This document shows positions 28,835 through 38,792 of a stretch of 42,009 bases of DNA, piece by piece. The notes under the pieces were generated by a model that was given only the letters and a program-made list of their open reading frames with translations, did not search any database and had not been told where the DNA came from. A program made the translations under genes and the position numbers. Positions within the stretch are counted from its first letter, which is position 1. The number at the start of each line of letters is the position of its first letter. The DNA comes from an uncultured Oscillospiraceae bacterium (GTDB lineage Bacteria > Bacillota > Clostridia > Oscillospirales > Oscillospiraceae): positions 1 to 42,009 of the forward strand of contig CAMNOL010000009.1 of the NCBI GenBank assembly GCA_946546815.1, written 5' to 3'.

Positions 28835-29214
28835 AGCGGGGAGAAGAAGCCGCCCGCCTGGGGCGGGAGGGGGAAGGGCAGGTTCGCCGCGCGCTGGAGC
28901 GCCGGGGTGTGGAGATTCTCGCCGCCAACTGGCGCTGCCAGTACGGGGAGATCGACCTCATCGCCGCCACCCCTGCCCAGATTCGCTTCATCGAGGTCAA
29001 GACCAGGCGTTCCCGCCGGTATATGGAGGCCCGGGAGGCGGTGGATTGGGGCAAGCGGCAGCGGATCATTCTGTCCGCGGAGTGCTACCTGATGGAGCAC
29101 CCGGAGGAGGGACGCCAGCCCTGCTTTGATGTGGCGGAGGTGTATCCCGCCGGCGAAGGCTGGACCATTCGCTATTATGCCAACGCCTTTGACACAGAAG
29201 CATACGAAAGCTGA
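28831..29214 (+). CDS. YraN family protein (UPF0102, endonuclease-like fold)
   Basis: GTG start overlapping the rnhB stop; GREGEGQVRRALERRGVEILAANWRCQYGEIDLIA...FIEVKTRRS. Confidence 0.92.
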   Translation: MKRGEEAARLGREGEGQVRRALERRGVEILAANWRCQYGEIDLIAATPAQIRFIEVKTRRSRRYMEAREAVDWGKRQRIILSAECYLMEHPEEGRQPCFDVAEVYPAGEGWTIRYYANAFDTEAYES

Positions 29215-29225
29215 GCAAAAAGGAA

Positions 29226-29254
29226 TTGAATCTTTTGCACATCTATGGTAAAAT
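29226..29254 (+). promoter_or_regulatory. thrC promoter
   Basis: TTGAAT, 17-bp spacer, TAAAAT. Confidence 0.7.
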
Positions 29255-29442
29255 GCACACTGACCTTGCCGGCACTTTGACACAGTAGGGTGTCAACGAG
29301 ACTGGACCTGCCGCAGCGGTGCCCCCGACGAAACGGAGGAGAACGGCTGCGGGGGGCAGGACTTTGCCGGGAGCGGTATAAAAATGAATTGCAATGCGTA
29401 AATGCTCCATTTTGGCGTGTTTTCGAGAAAGAAGGTCACAAG

Positions 29443-30930
29443 ATGTACTATGTATCAACCCGAAACAAGGCGCTGAGATACACTCCGGCGCAGGCCATCG
29501 CGCAGGGCCTTTCCCGGGAGGGCGGCCTGTTTGTGCCCCAGGTGATTCCCCGCCTGCCGGGCAGCGCACTGAATATGCTGAAGGATCTGAGCTATCAGCA
29601 GCGCGCGGTGTATGTGATGGGCATGTATCTGGAGCATTTCACCAGCTTTGAGCTGTCCCGGGCCACTGCTGCGGCCTACGGACCGGCCAAATTTGACACC
29701 AAGGCGGTGGCTCCGGTGCGGAAGGTGGACAACGGGACCTACTGCCTGGAGCTGTGGCACGGCCCCACCTGCGCCTTCAAGGACATGGCGCTGCAGATGC
29801 TGCCTCACCTGCTGTCCCTGTCCCTGAAAAAGAACGCCGAAAAGAAGACCGCCTGCATCCTGGTGGCCACCTCCGGCGACACGGGGAAGGCCGCGCTGGA
29901 GGGCTTTAAGGACGTGGATCAGACCAAGATCCTGGTGTTCTACCCCAAGGACGGCGTCAGCGAGATCCAGCAGCTCCAGATGGCCACCCAGGAGGGGGAG
30001 AACGTCAGCGTCAGCGCTGTCATCGGCAACTTTGACGACGCCCAGACCGGCGTGAAGAAGCTGTTCTCTGACGCAGACCTCCGGGGCGAGCTGGGGGAGC
30101 GGGGCTATTTCCTGTCCTCTGCCAACTCCATCAACTGGGGCCGGGTGCTGCCTCAGATCGTGTACTACATCTCTGCCTACTGCGACCTGCTGCGCTCCGA
30201 GGCCATTCAGCCCGGGGAAGAGGTGAACATCTGCGTGCCCACCGGAAACTTCGGCAACATCCTGGCGGCGTTCTACGCCAAGCAGATGGGGCTGCCGGTG
30301 CACAAGCTGATCTGCGCTTCCAACAGCAACAACGTGCTCACCGACTTCATTCAAACCGGCGTGTACGACCGCAACCGCCCCTTCCACACCACGGTGTCCC
30401 CCTCCATGGACATCCTGATCTCCAGCAACCTGGAGCGCCTGCTGTATATGCTCTCCGAGGAGGACGACCAGCTGGTTTCCTCCTACATGGATCAGCTGAA
30501 CCGGGAGGGCCGCTACGAGGTCAGCCCCGCCATTCTGAAGAAGATTCAGAAGTTCTTCGCCGCCGGCTATGCAGACGAGGGCGCCACCAAGGCCGCCATC
30601 GCCGCCATGAAGCGGGAGCACGATTACCTGATCGACACCCACACCGCCGTGGCCTTCAAGGTTCTGGAGGATTACCGGGAGGAGACCGGCGATGAGACCA
30701 AGACCATCGTGGCCTCCACCGCCAGCCCCTTCAAGTTCAGCGACTCCGTTCTGGACGCGCTGGGGGTGAAGAACCTGCGCTCCGGCACCGACCTGCTGGA
30801 CCAGCTGGCCGAGGTCTCCGGCGTGGAGGCACCCGCCCCGCTGGCCACGTTGAAGGACAAAACCGTCCGCTTCACCGGCTACGGCGAGAAGGAGCAGATG
30901 AAGGAAGTTGTCAGAGAATTCCTCAAATAA
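29443..30930 (+). CDS. thrC: Threonine synthase
   Basis: MYYVSTRNKALRYTPAQAIAQGLSREGGLFVP; LWHGPTCAFKDMALQMLPHLL; VATSGDTGKAALEGF. Confidence 0.95.
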   Translation: MYYVSTRNKALRYTPAQAIAQGLSREGGLFVPQVIPRLPGSALNMLKDLSYQQRAVYVMGMYLEHFTSFELSRATAAAYGPAKFDTKAVAPVRKVDNGTYCLELWHGPTCAFKDMALQMLPHLLSLSLKKNAEKKTACILVATSGDTGKAALEGFKDVDQTKILVFYPKDGVSEIQQLQMATQEGENVSVSAVIGNFDDAQTGVKKLFSDADLRGELGERGYFLSSANSINWGRVLPQIVYYISAYCDLLRSEAIQPGEEVNICVPTGNFGNILAAFYAKQMGLPVHKLICASNSNNVLTDFIQTGVYDRNRPFHTTVSPSMDILISSNLERLLYMLSEEDDQLVSSYMDQLNREGRYEVSPAILKKIQKFFAAGYADEGATKAAIAAMKREHDYLIDTHTAVAFKVLEDYREETGDETKTIVASTASPFKFSDSVLDALGVKNLRSGTDLLDQLAEVSGVEAPAPLATLKDKTVRFTGYGEKEQMKEVVREFLK

Positions 30931-31027
30931 TCCATTGTCCGGCGGCTGTTAAAGTGTAAAGTACAAACACGGTACACATATTTAATTGTTATGGATTCTC
31001 TGGAAAAGGAGAGAAAGAGGTGGGTCA

Positions 31028-31711
31028 ATGGCCCTGTATGCGATAGGAGACACCCATCTGTCCCTGAACACGCCCAAGCCCATGGATGTGTTCGGCGGAA
31101 ACTGGGTGGGCTACGTGGACAAGCTGCGCGCCGGGTTTGAAATCGTCCGGCCGGAGGACACCGTGGTGCTCTGCGGCGACCTGAGCTGGGGGATGAGCCT
31201 GGAGGAGTCAAAGAAGGACTTTCAGTTCCTCAACGACCTGCCCGGGCGAAAGGTGATCCTCAAGGGGAACCATGACTACTGGTGGATGACTGCCAGCAAG
31301 ATGAACCGGTTCTTTCAGGACAATGGCTTTCAGTTTGAGCTGCTCCACAACTGTTGCCGGCTCTATGGAGATGTGGCGCTGTGCGGCACCCGGGGGTGGT
31401 TCCTGGACGAGGAAAAGGGCGGCCACAACGAAAAGATGCGCAACCGGGAGGTCATGCGGCTGGAAGCCTCGCTGAAGGCGGCGGGGGACCGGGAGAAGCT
31501 GGTCTTTCTCCACTATCCGCCGCTGTACCAGGGCTACCGCTGCCCGGAGATCCTGGAGGTGCTGAAACGGTACCAGGTGAAACGCTGCTTTTTCGGCCAT
31601 CTCCACGGTCACAGCATCCGCCTGGCCATTGAGGGGGTGCAGGAGGGCACCTGCTTTTCCCTGGTCTCCGCAGACAGCCTGAATTTCATTCCAAAAAAAA
31701 TTTTGGATTAA
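31028..31711 (+). CDS. Metallophosphoesterase
   Basis: IGDTHLS, GDLSWGM, LKGNHDYWW, GHLHGH. Confidence 0.9.
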   Translation: MALYAIGDTHLSLNTPKPMDVFGGNWVGYVDKLRAGFEIVRPEDTVVLCGDLSWGMSLEESKKDFQFLNDLPGRKVILKGNHDYWWMTASKMNRFFQDNGFQFELLHNCCRLYGDVALCGTRGWFLDEEKGGHNEKMRNREVMRLEASLKAAGDREKLVFLHYPPLYQGYRCPEILEVLKRYQVKRCFFGHLHGHSIRLAIEGVQEGTCFSLVSADSLNFIPKKILD

Positions 31712-31851
31712 GCAAAAAAACAGTGGAAATCTCTGGGAGAATCTGTTACAATAATAAACTGCAGATTTTGTATACCATGTGCCCGCCCTGATTGGCAGTG
31801 CTGTGGCGCAAAAACGTCCGGCTCGGGCATTTTTTAGGAGGAACAACACAA

Positions 31852-33132
31852 ATGAATCTGAAGAACGTAGAGAAAAAGGAAAAAAGCACCGCCGTGCTGA
31901 CCATCGAGATCCCTGCTGACGAGTTCAACGCAGCCATTGACAAGGTCTATCGCCGCGCCAAGAACAGCATGTCCGTTCCCGGCTTCCGCAAGGGCAAGGC
32001 TCCCCGCAAGCTGCTGGAGAAGATGTACGGCGAGAATATTTTCTATGAAGACGCACTGAACGATCTGTATCCCACCGCGCTGGACGCTGCCATCAAAGAG
32101 GCTGAGCTGGAGGTCGTGGGCTATCCCCAGGTGAACGTGGACCACATCGGCGCTGACGGCGTGCAGATGACCGCCACCCTGGGCCTGAAGCCTGAGGTCA
32201 AGCTGGGCCAGTACAAGGGCATCGAGTGCCCCAAGGAGACCGTTGTGGTCACCGATGAGGACGTGGAGAACGAGATGAAGCCTCTGATCGCCCGCGCCAC
32301 CACCCAGGAGACCGTGGACCGCCCCGTGGAGAACGGCGACACCGCTGTCATCGACTTCGAGGGCTTTAAGGACGGCGTGCCCTTTGAGGGCGGCAAGGCT
32401 GACAACTACAGCCTGAAGATCGGCTCCGGTTCCTTTATCCCCGGCTTCGAAGAGCAGATCGTGGGCATGACCACCGGCGAGGAGAAGGACTTGAACGTGA
32501 CCTTCCCCGAGGACTACGGTGCAAAGGAGCTGGCCGGCGCCCCTGTGGTGTTCAAGGTCAAGGTCAACGAGATCAAGGCGGACAACGTGCCTGAGATCGA
32601 CGACGAGTTCGCCAAGGACGTGTCCGAGTTCGAGACGCTGGAGGAGCTGAAGGCTGACCTGCGCGCTAAGGTGGAAAAGCGCAAGGAGGACAGCGCTCAG
32701 ACTTCCTTCGAGACCTCTGTCATGAACAAGGCCATTGAGAACGCTGAGATGGAAGTGCCTGACACCATGGTTCAGTATGAGCTGGACCGCCAGATGCAGA
32801 ACTTCGAGCAGCGCATCGCCGCCGCCGGCATGACCCTGGACAACTATCTGGGCATGATGGGCACCAACCGCCAGGAGTTCATGGAGAATCAGCGTCCCGG
32901 CACCCTGCGCTCCATTCAGCAGGATCTGCTGCTGGAGGCCGTCGTCGCCGCTGAGGGCATTGAGGCCACTCAGGAGGAGATGGACGCCGAGGTCAAGCGC
33001 CTGGCTGAGGAGAACGGCGTGGACGAGGAGAAGGTCCGCTCCTACTTCCCCGAGGATCAGCTGGCCTTCGGCGTGAAGGTCCAGAAGGCCTCCAACGTCA
33101 TCGTTGAGTCCGCTGTGGTCGTGGAGCCCTGA
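31852..33132 (+). CDS. tig: Trigger factor
   Basis: VPGFRKGKAPRKLLEKMYGE; PPIase-like domain AVIDFEGFKDGVPFEGGKADNYSLKIGSGSFIPGFEEQIVGM. Confidence 0.96.
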   Translation: MNLKNVEKKEKSTAVLTIEIPADEFNAAIDKVYRRAKNSMSVPGFRKGKAPRKLLEKMYGENIFYEDALNDLYPTALDAAIKEAELEVVGYPQVNVDHIGADGVQMTATLGLKPEVKLGQYKGIECPKETVVVTDEDVENEMKPLIARATTQETVDRPVENGDTAVIDFEGFKDGVPFEGGKADNYSLKIGSGSFIPGFEEQIVGMTTGEEKDLNVTFPEDYGAKELAGAPVVFKVKVNEIKADNVPEIDDEFAKDVSEFETLEELKADLRAKVEKRKEDSAQTSFETSVMNKAIENAEMEVPDTMVQYELDRQMQNFEQRIAAAGMTLDNYLGMMGTNRQEFMENQRPGTLRSIQQDLLLEAVVAAEGIEATQEEMDAEVKRLAEENGVDEEKVRSYFPEDQLAFGVKVQKASNVIVESAVVVEP

Positions 33133-33163
33133 ACCAACTGAATCCCATATTTCGTGATTTCCG

Positions 33164-33193
33164 CCATCCCGGTCAGTCTGCTGGCCGGGATGG
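33164..33193 (+). other. Hairpin downstream of tig (terminator uncertain)
   Basis: CCATCCCGG/CCGGGATGG inverted repeat with inner CAG/CTG; no T-tract follows. Confidence 0.5.
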
Positions 33194-33211
33194 TATAACC
33201 TTACCTCCTTT

Positions 33212-33232
33212 GGGATAAACTGGAATTATCCC
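33212..33232. promoter_or_regulatory. Palindrome upstream of clpP, possible operator
   Basis: GGGATAA-N7-TTATCCC, 7-bp perfect arms. Confidence 0.4.
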
Positions 33233-33339
33233 GTATGAACAGTTCCACAGCGAACCGCTGACAGCCTCAGGGGTTCCAACGGTCAATACAGGAACTGCCG
33301 GCGGCTTTACCGGCACTTTCTGAAAAAAGGAGAAACCAA

Positions 33340-33924
33340 ATGAGCGCATTAATCCCTTATGTAGTGGAGCAGACCAGCCGCGGCGAACGCTCCTATGACA
33401 TCTTTTCCCGTCTGCTGAACGACCGCATCGTGTTTCTGGCCGGCGAGGTGGACGATGCACAGGCCCAGGTCATCCAGGCGGAACTGCTGTTCCTGGAGGC
33501 CCAGGACCCGGACAAGGACATCCAGCTGTACATCAACAGCCCCGGCGGCAGCGTGACAGCTGGCATGGCTATCTACGACACCATGCAGTATATCAAGTGC
33601 GACGTGCAGACCATCTGCACCGGCATGGCCGCCAGCATGGGAGCCTTCCTGCTCTCCAGCGGCGCCAAGGGAAAGCGCATCGCGCTGCCCAACGCTGAGA
33701 TCATGATCCACCAGCCCGCCGCCGGCACCCAGGGCAAGGTCACCGATATGGAGATCGACGTGGAGCACTTCCTGCGCATCAAGAAGCGCATGAACGAGCT
33801 GCTGGCCGCCAACTGCGGCAAGGACCCGGAGCAGGTGCGTCGGGACACGGAGCGGGACAACTGGCTCACCGCCGAGGAAGCCAAGGACTACGGCCTGATT
33901 GACCAGATCATTACCCGCCGCTGA
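33340..33924 (+). CDS. clpP: ATP-dependent Clp protease proteolytic subunit
   Basis: [44 protein letters not shown]; catalytic Ser region [14 protein letters not shown]. Confidence 0.97.
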   Translation: MSALIPYVVEQTSRGERSYDIFSRLLNDRIVFLAGEVDDAQAQVIQAELLFLEAQDPDKDIQLYINSPGGSVTAGMAIYDTMQYIKCDVQTICTGMAASMGAFLLSSGAKGKRIALPNAEIMIHQPAAGTQGKVTDMEIDVEHFLRIKKRMNELLAANCGKDPEQVRRDTERDNWLTAEEAKDYGLIDQIITRR

Positions 33925-33953
33925 ACCAATGGTGAAATAGAAAGGAACCCATA

Positions 33954-35201
33954 ATGGCGAAAAACGAGGAAACCCATAACGTACGCTGCTCCTTCTGCGG
34001 CAAGCGGCAGGAGCAGGTGCGCCGCCTGATTGCCGGACCCGGCGTGTATATCTGCAACGAGTGCGTGGGTCTGTGCAACGATATTCTGGGCGACCCCTTT
34101 GAAGAGGCGCCCCAGGGCCCTTCTGCCCAGGAAGACCTGGGACTGGATGAGCTTCCCACCCCCAAGGAGATCCGTGCGGCGCTGGATCAGTATGTCATCG
34201 GGCAGGAAGAGGCGAAAATGACCCTCTCTGTCTCTGTTTACAATCACTACAAGCGCATTATGTACGGGGACGACGGCGGCGTGGAGCTGCAGAAGTCCAA
34301 CGTTCTGCTGCTGGGCCCCACTGGCTGCGGCAAGACCCTGCTGGCCCAGACCCTGGCCCGGATGATGAAGGTGCCCTTTGCCATTGCCGATGCCACCACC
34401 CTCACCGAGGCCGGATATGTGGGCGACGACGTGGAAAACATCCTGCTGCGGCTGGTTCAGGCCGCGGATTACGATGTGGAGCGGGCCGAGCGGGGCATCA
34501 TCTATGTGGATGAGATCGACAAGATCGCCCGGAAGAGCGAAAACGCCTCCATCACCCGTGACGTGTCCGGCGAGGGCGTGCAGCAGGCGCTGCTGAAGAT
34601 CCTGGAGGGCACCGTCGCCAACGTGCCGCCCCAGGGCGGGCGCAAGCACCCCCACCAGGAGTTCATCGAGGTGGACACCACCAACATCCTGTTCATCTGC
34701 GGCGGCGCCTTTGACGGCATCGAGAAGATCATCGAGCGGCGCACCGACCGGAAGAACATCGGCTTCGGCGGTCAGGTGTACAGCAAGAAGGACCAGAAGA
34801 GCAGCAGCCTGCTGAAGGAGCTGCAGCCCCACGACCTGCTGAAGTTCGGCATCATCCCGGAGCTCATCGGACGTATGCCTGTCATCACCACGCTGAACCC
34901 CCTGGACAGCGAGCAGCTGGTGAAGATTCTCACCGAGCCGAAAAACGCCCTCATCAAGCAGTTCCAGAAGCTGATGGAGTACGACAACGTGGAGCTGGAG
35001 TTCCAGCCCGAAGCGCTGAAGGCCATCGCTGACCAGGCGCTGGAGCGGGGCATCGGCGCCCGGGGACTGCGGGCCGTGGTAGAAGCCACCATGAATCCGC
35101 TGATGTACGAGGTGCCCTCTGACCCCTCCATCACCAAAATCATCGTCACTCCGGAAGCGGTGAACCACACAGGGGAGCCGATCATCCTCCGGAGCAAGTA
35201 A
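33954..35201 (+). CDS. clpX: ATP-dependent Clp protease ATP-binding subunit ClpX
   Basis: N-terminal zinc finger [27 protein letters not shown]; Walker [18 protein letters not shown]. Confidence 0.98.
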   Translation: MAKNEETHNVRCSFCGKRQEQVRRLIAGPGVYICNECVGLCNDILGDPFEEAPQGPSAQEDLGLDELPTPKEIRAALDQYVIGQEEAKMTLSVSVYNHYKRIMYGDDGGVELQKSNVLLLGPTGCGKTLLAQTLARMMKVPFAIADATTLTEAGYVGDDVENILLRLVQAADYDVERAERGIIYVDEIDKIARKSENASITRDVSGEGVQQALLKILEGTVANVPPQGGRKHPHQEFIEVDTTNILFICGGAFDGIEKIIERRTDRKNIGFGGQVYSKKDQKSSSLLKELQPHDLLKFGIIPELIGRMPVITTLNPLDSEQLVKILTEPKNALIKQFQKLMEYDNVELEFQPEALKAIADQALERGIGARGLRAVVEATMNPLMYEVPSDPSITKIIVTPEAVNHTGEPIILRSK

Positions 35202-35207
35202 AGCAAG

Positions 35208-35365
35208 GGCTTCACTGCATCATGGGACGAGAGCGGTGGGCGAGAAATTTTTCGTCAAATTGAGGTGCGAAAATGCGGTACTCCTTGCCGGATTTCAGGT
35301 TTTCGCAACGAAAAGTTGGCGGGAAATAGCCGACCAGCGCCGAAGCCTCATTGTGCGGTGATGCC
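35208..35365. mobile_element. MITE-like element copy B (158 bp)
   Basis: TIRs GGCTTCACTGCATCATG...CATTGTGCGGTGATGCC; flanked by 4-bp direct repeat CAAG (35204-35207 and 35366-35369); shares interior segments with copies 1 and A. Confidence 0.85.
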
Positions 35366-35537
35366 CAAGATAGAAAATGTCTGCCGCAGACTGCGGCGGT
35401 ACGGGAGATGCCCGGCGGGCGTTTCCTGTATCATACACAACCACCGCAGGGCCGCAACAGAGAATCTCTTGCTGTGACCCTGCTGTTTTTCACAATGGAG
35501 CGGCGCGTTCCGGTGCCGCCTCCAGGAGGAAGTGCGT

Positions 35538-37997
35538 ATGAACGAAGAAAAAATTGATATCATTGAGAGCGAAGAGCCGCTGAACACCGTGGATATGCCC
35601 ACCATGGCGCTGCGGGGGCTGACGGTGTTCCCCAAAATGGTCATCCACTTTGACGTGGGGCGGGATGCCTCCATCAAGGCGCTGGACGCCGCCATGGAGG
35701 AGGGAGACACCATCTTCCTGGTGACCCAGAAGGAGCTGGGGGTGGAGGAGCCTCAGGAGGAGGACCTGTACACCGTGGGCACCGTTGTGGCGGTGCGCCA
35801 GCTGCTGCGCCTGTCCGGAGACGGCATTCGGGTGATGGTGGAAGGCTTGTCCCGTGGACGGCTCCGCCAGCTGAAGCGCACCAAGCCCTACCTGATCGCG
35901 GCGGTGGAGAAGATTCCCAACGTCGCTGTCTCCAAGGGGCTGCGGACGGAAGCGGTGCTGCGCCAGACGGTGGATCTGTTTGAGCAGTACACGGAGCTGG
36001 TGCCCAAAATGCCCTCGGAGATCCTGCTGACCGTGCTGTCCAACCACGACCCGGCCTATTTGTCCGACTTCATCGCCCAGCACACCGGGCTGGACTACCC
36101 GGAGAAGCAGCGGATTCTGGAGGAAGTGCGCCCGCTGCGGCGGCTGGAAAAGCTGAACGCCATGCTGAAGCACGAGTGCGAAGTGCTGTCCTTGGAGCGG
36201 GACCTGGACGAGCAGATGCAGGAGCATATGACCGCGGTGCAGCGGGATTACTTCCTGCGGGAGAAGCTCAAGGTGCTGCAGGGGGAGCTGGGCGAAGGCC
36301 CGGAGACCGACAGCGACCTGGGAGAGTACGCGGAGAAGATCCAGAAGGCGGACCTGCCCCAGGAGGTTCGGGAGAAGCTGGAGAAGGAGCTGAAGCGCCT
36401 GTCCAAGCAGCCCTTCGGCTCTGCGGAGGCTTCGGTCATCCGAAACTATCTGGACGTGTGCCTGGACCTGCCCTGGACCAAACGCACCAAGGAGCGGCTG
36501 AATGTGGAGGCCGCCCGAAAGGTGCTGGACGCGGACCACTACGGCATGGAAAAGGTCAAGGAGCGGATTTTGGAGTTCATCGCGGTGCGGAAGCTGGCGC
36601 CGGACCTGAAGGGACAGATCATCTGCCTGGCAGGCCCTCCCGGTGTGGGCAAGACCTCCATCGCCGCATCTCTGGCCAAAGCCATGAACCGGAAAATGGC
36701 CCGGATCTCCCTGGGCGGCATCCACGACGAGGCGGAAATCCGCGGCCATCGCAAGACCTATATCGGGGCCATGCCCGGACAGATCATCAAGGCGGTGGAA
36801 AAGGCCGGCACCTGCAATCCCCTGATCCTGCTGGACGAGGTGGATAAGCTGGGCAGCGACTACAAGGGGGACCCGTCCTCTGCGCTGCTGGAGGTGCTGG
36901 ACGCGGAGCAGAACGCCACCTTCCGGGACAACTTCCTGGAGCTGCCCTTTGACCTGTCCGATGTGCTGTTCATCACCACCGCCAACGACGTGGGCATGAT
37001 CCCCCGGCCGCTGCTGGACCGCATGGAGCTCATAGAGTTGTCCTCCTACACCGACGAGGAGAAGCTGCAGATCGCCCGGCGGCACCTGCTGCCCAAGGAA
37101 ATGAAGCGTCACGGCATCAACGGCCGCTGCTTCCGCATCACCGACGACGCGCTGCGGGAGGTCATCGCCGGCTACACCCTGGAATCCGGCGTGCGTCAGC
37201 TGGAGCGCCAGCTGGCCAGGCTGTGCCGCAAGGCGGCGATGAAGCTGGTCAGCGACGAGAGCATCAAGCGGGTCACGGTCAACGGCGACGGCCTGGAGGA
37301 GTATCTGGGCGTCCGCCGCTTCCACCGGGAGCGTTACGCCAAAGCCCCCCAAGTGGGGGTGGTCAACGGCCTGGCCTGGACCAGCGTCGGCGGCGAAATG
37401 CTGGAGGTGGAGGTCAACGTGCTGCCCGGCACCGGGAAGGTGGAGCCCACCGGCAACCTGGGCAGCGTGATGCAGGAGTCCTGCCACTCTGCCATGTCCT
37501 ATATCCGCTCCGCTGCGGAGCGGCTGGGCATCCCGGCGGATTTCTACCAGAACAAGGACATCCACATCCATTTCCCCGAAGGGGCCACCCCCAAGGACGG
37601 CCCCTCCGCCGGCGTGACCATCACCACCGCCATTGTCTCCGCCCTCACCGGGATTCCGGTGCGCAACGAGGTGGCCATGACCGGCGAAGTGACGCTGCGG
37701 GGCAGGGTGCTGGCCATCGGCGGCCTGCGGGAAAAGACCATGGCCGCCTTCCGGGCGGGGATGAAGACCGTCATCATTCCGGCGGACAACGAGAAGGACC
37801 TGGCTGACATCGACCCCACCGTCCGTTCTGCCCTGCGCTTTGTGACGGCAGAGCAGGTGGACACGGTGCTGGAGGAGGCGCTGGTCACCATGCCAAGGCC
37901 CATCCCACCGGCGGAAAAGAAGCCGGAGCAGAAGGCCGAGGTCCAGGTGATCCCGCCGGAGCAGATCAAGGCGCCGGAGATGGACATCCGAAACTGA
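35538..37997 (+). CDS. lon: Endopeptidase La (Lon protease)
   Basis: N-terminal LON domain; Walker A GPPGVGKTS; catalytic Ser region TPKDGPSAGVTI. Confidence 0.97.
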   Translation: MNEEKIDIIESEEPLNTVDMPTMALRGLTVFPKMVIHFDVGRDASIKALDAAMEEGDTIFLVTQKELGVEEPQEEDLYTVGTVVAVRQLLRLSGDGIRVMVEGLSRGRLRQLKRTKPYLIAAVEKIPNVAVSKGLRTEAVLRQTVDLFEQYTELVPKMPSEILLTVLSNHDPAYLSDFIAQHTGLDYPEKQRILEEVRPLRRLEKLNAMLKHECEVLSLERDLDEQMQEHMTAVQRDYFLREKLKVLQGELGEGPETDSDLGEYAEKIQKADLPQEVREKLEKELKRLSKQPFGSAEASVIRNYLDVCLDLPWTKRTKERLNVEAARKVLDADHYGMEKVKERILEFIAVRKLAPDLKGQIICLAGPPGVGKTSIAASLAKAMNRKMARISLGGIHDEAEIRGHRKTYIGAMPGQIIKAVEKAGTCNPLILLDEVDKLGSDYKGDPSSALLEVLDAEQNATFRDNFLELPFDLSDVLFITTANDVGMIPRPLLDRMELIELSSYTDEEKLQIARRHLLPKEMKRHGINGRCFRITDDALREVIAGYTLESGVRQLERQLARLCRKAAMKLVSDESIKRVTVNGDGLEEYLGVRRFHRERYAKAPQVGVVNGLAWTSVGGEMLEVEVNVLPGTGKVEPTGNLGSVMQESCHSAMSYIRSAAERLGIPADFYQNKDIHIHFPEGATPKDGPSAGVTITTAIVSALTGIPVRNEVAMTGEVTLRGRVLAIGGLREKTMAAFRAGMKTVIIPADNEKDLADIDPTVRSALRFVTAEQVDTVLEEALVTMPRPIPPAEKKPEQKAEVQVIPPEQIKAPEMDIRN

Positions 37998-38063
37998 GAC
38001 AGCGGAAAAACCCGCCGTTTTCCCACGAAACAAACCGGCTTTACAGAAAAACAGAGGTATTAT

Positions 38064-38645
38064 ATGAATCTGAACAACGCGGAATACGTCCGCTCCGCCG
38101 CCAAAGCATCTGACTTTCTCCACGACGGACGGGTGCAGATCGCTATGGCCGGGCGCTCCAACGTGGGCAAAAGCTCCGTCATCAACCGGCTGCTGAACCG
38201 GAAAAACCTGGCCCGGGTGGGCAATTCCCCGGGAAAAACCCGCCAGGTGAACTACTTCCTCATCGACAAGACCTTCTACCTGGTGGACCTGCCCGGCTAC
38301 GGTTACGCCAAGGTCTCCTGGGCGGAGAAGGAGCGGTGGGGCAAGCTGATGGAGGCCTACTTCCAGGACAACACCCTGTCCATGGGGCTGCTGATCGTGG
38401 ACGCCCGGCACAAGCCCACTGGGGACGACCGGACCATGGCACAGTGGTTCAAGGACAGCGGCTGCCCCTTCGTAGTGGTGGCCAACAAGCTGGACAAGCT
38501 GAAAAAATCCGAAATTGAGCCGAATCTGGCCCGGATCCGGGAGACGCTGGAGCTGGATGACCAAACCGCCCTGATTCCCTTTTCCGCCGAGAAGGGGGAC
38601 GGGAAGCAGGAGCTGCTGGACATCGTGCTCTCGTGCGTCAGATAA
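38064..38645 (+). CDS. engB: Ribosome biogenesis GTP-binding protein YihA/YsxC (EngB)
   Basis: GRSNVGKSSVINRL; SPGKTRQVNYFLI; DLPGYGYAKV; NKLDK. Confidence 0.96.
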   Translation: MNLNNAEYVRSAAKASDFLHDGRVQIAMAGRSNVGKSSVINRLLNRKNLARVGNSPGKTRQVNYFLIDKTFYLVDLPGYGYAKVSWAEKERWGKLMEAYFQDNTLSMGLLIVDARHKPTGDDRTMAQWFKDSGCPFVVVANKLDKLKKSEIEPNLARIRETLELDDQTALIPFSAEKGDGKQELLDIVLSCVR

Positions 38646-38661
38646 AGAGAGCGCTGACTTT

Positions 38662-38692
38662 GCAGGGATGGGAAACCGTCCCTGCTTTTTTT
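38662..38692 (+). terminator. Terminator of the lon-engB transcript
   Basis: 10-bp stem GCAGGGATGG/CCGTCCCTGC followed by TTTTTTTT. Confidence 0.9.
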
Positions 38693-38792
38693 CCGAGGGG
38701 AGCAGGGGCGGAGGGCTGAAACACAGTCTTGTTTTTTGCGGGAGAACCCGGTATAATAAAACCAGCATTCAAATTCTTTGGAGGAGCACCAA

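Noticed and set aside
29281-29400. Possible T-box or known riboswitch upstream of thrC
   Set aside because: No T-box antiterminator motif or other known aptamer signature found; kept only as an unassigned structured leader.
33164-33193. Hairpin after tig as an intrinsic terminator
   Set aside because: Good stem but no downstream T-tract, so listed as a hairpin and not a terminator.
35490-38768. 1092-aa minus-strand ORF opposite lon and engB
   Set aside because: Antisense to well-supported conserved genes; its Leu/Gln/His/Gly/Val-rich composition is typical of the shadow frame of GC-rich coding DNA.
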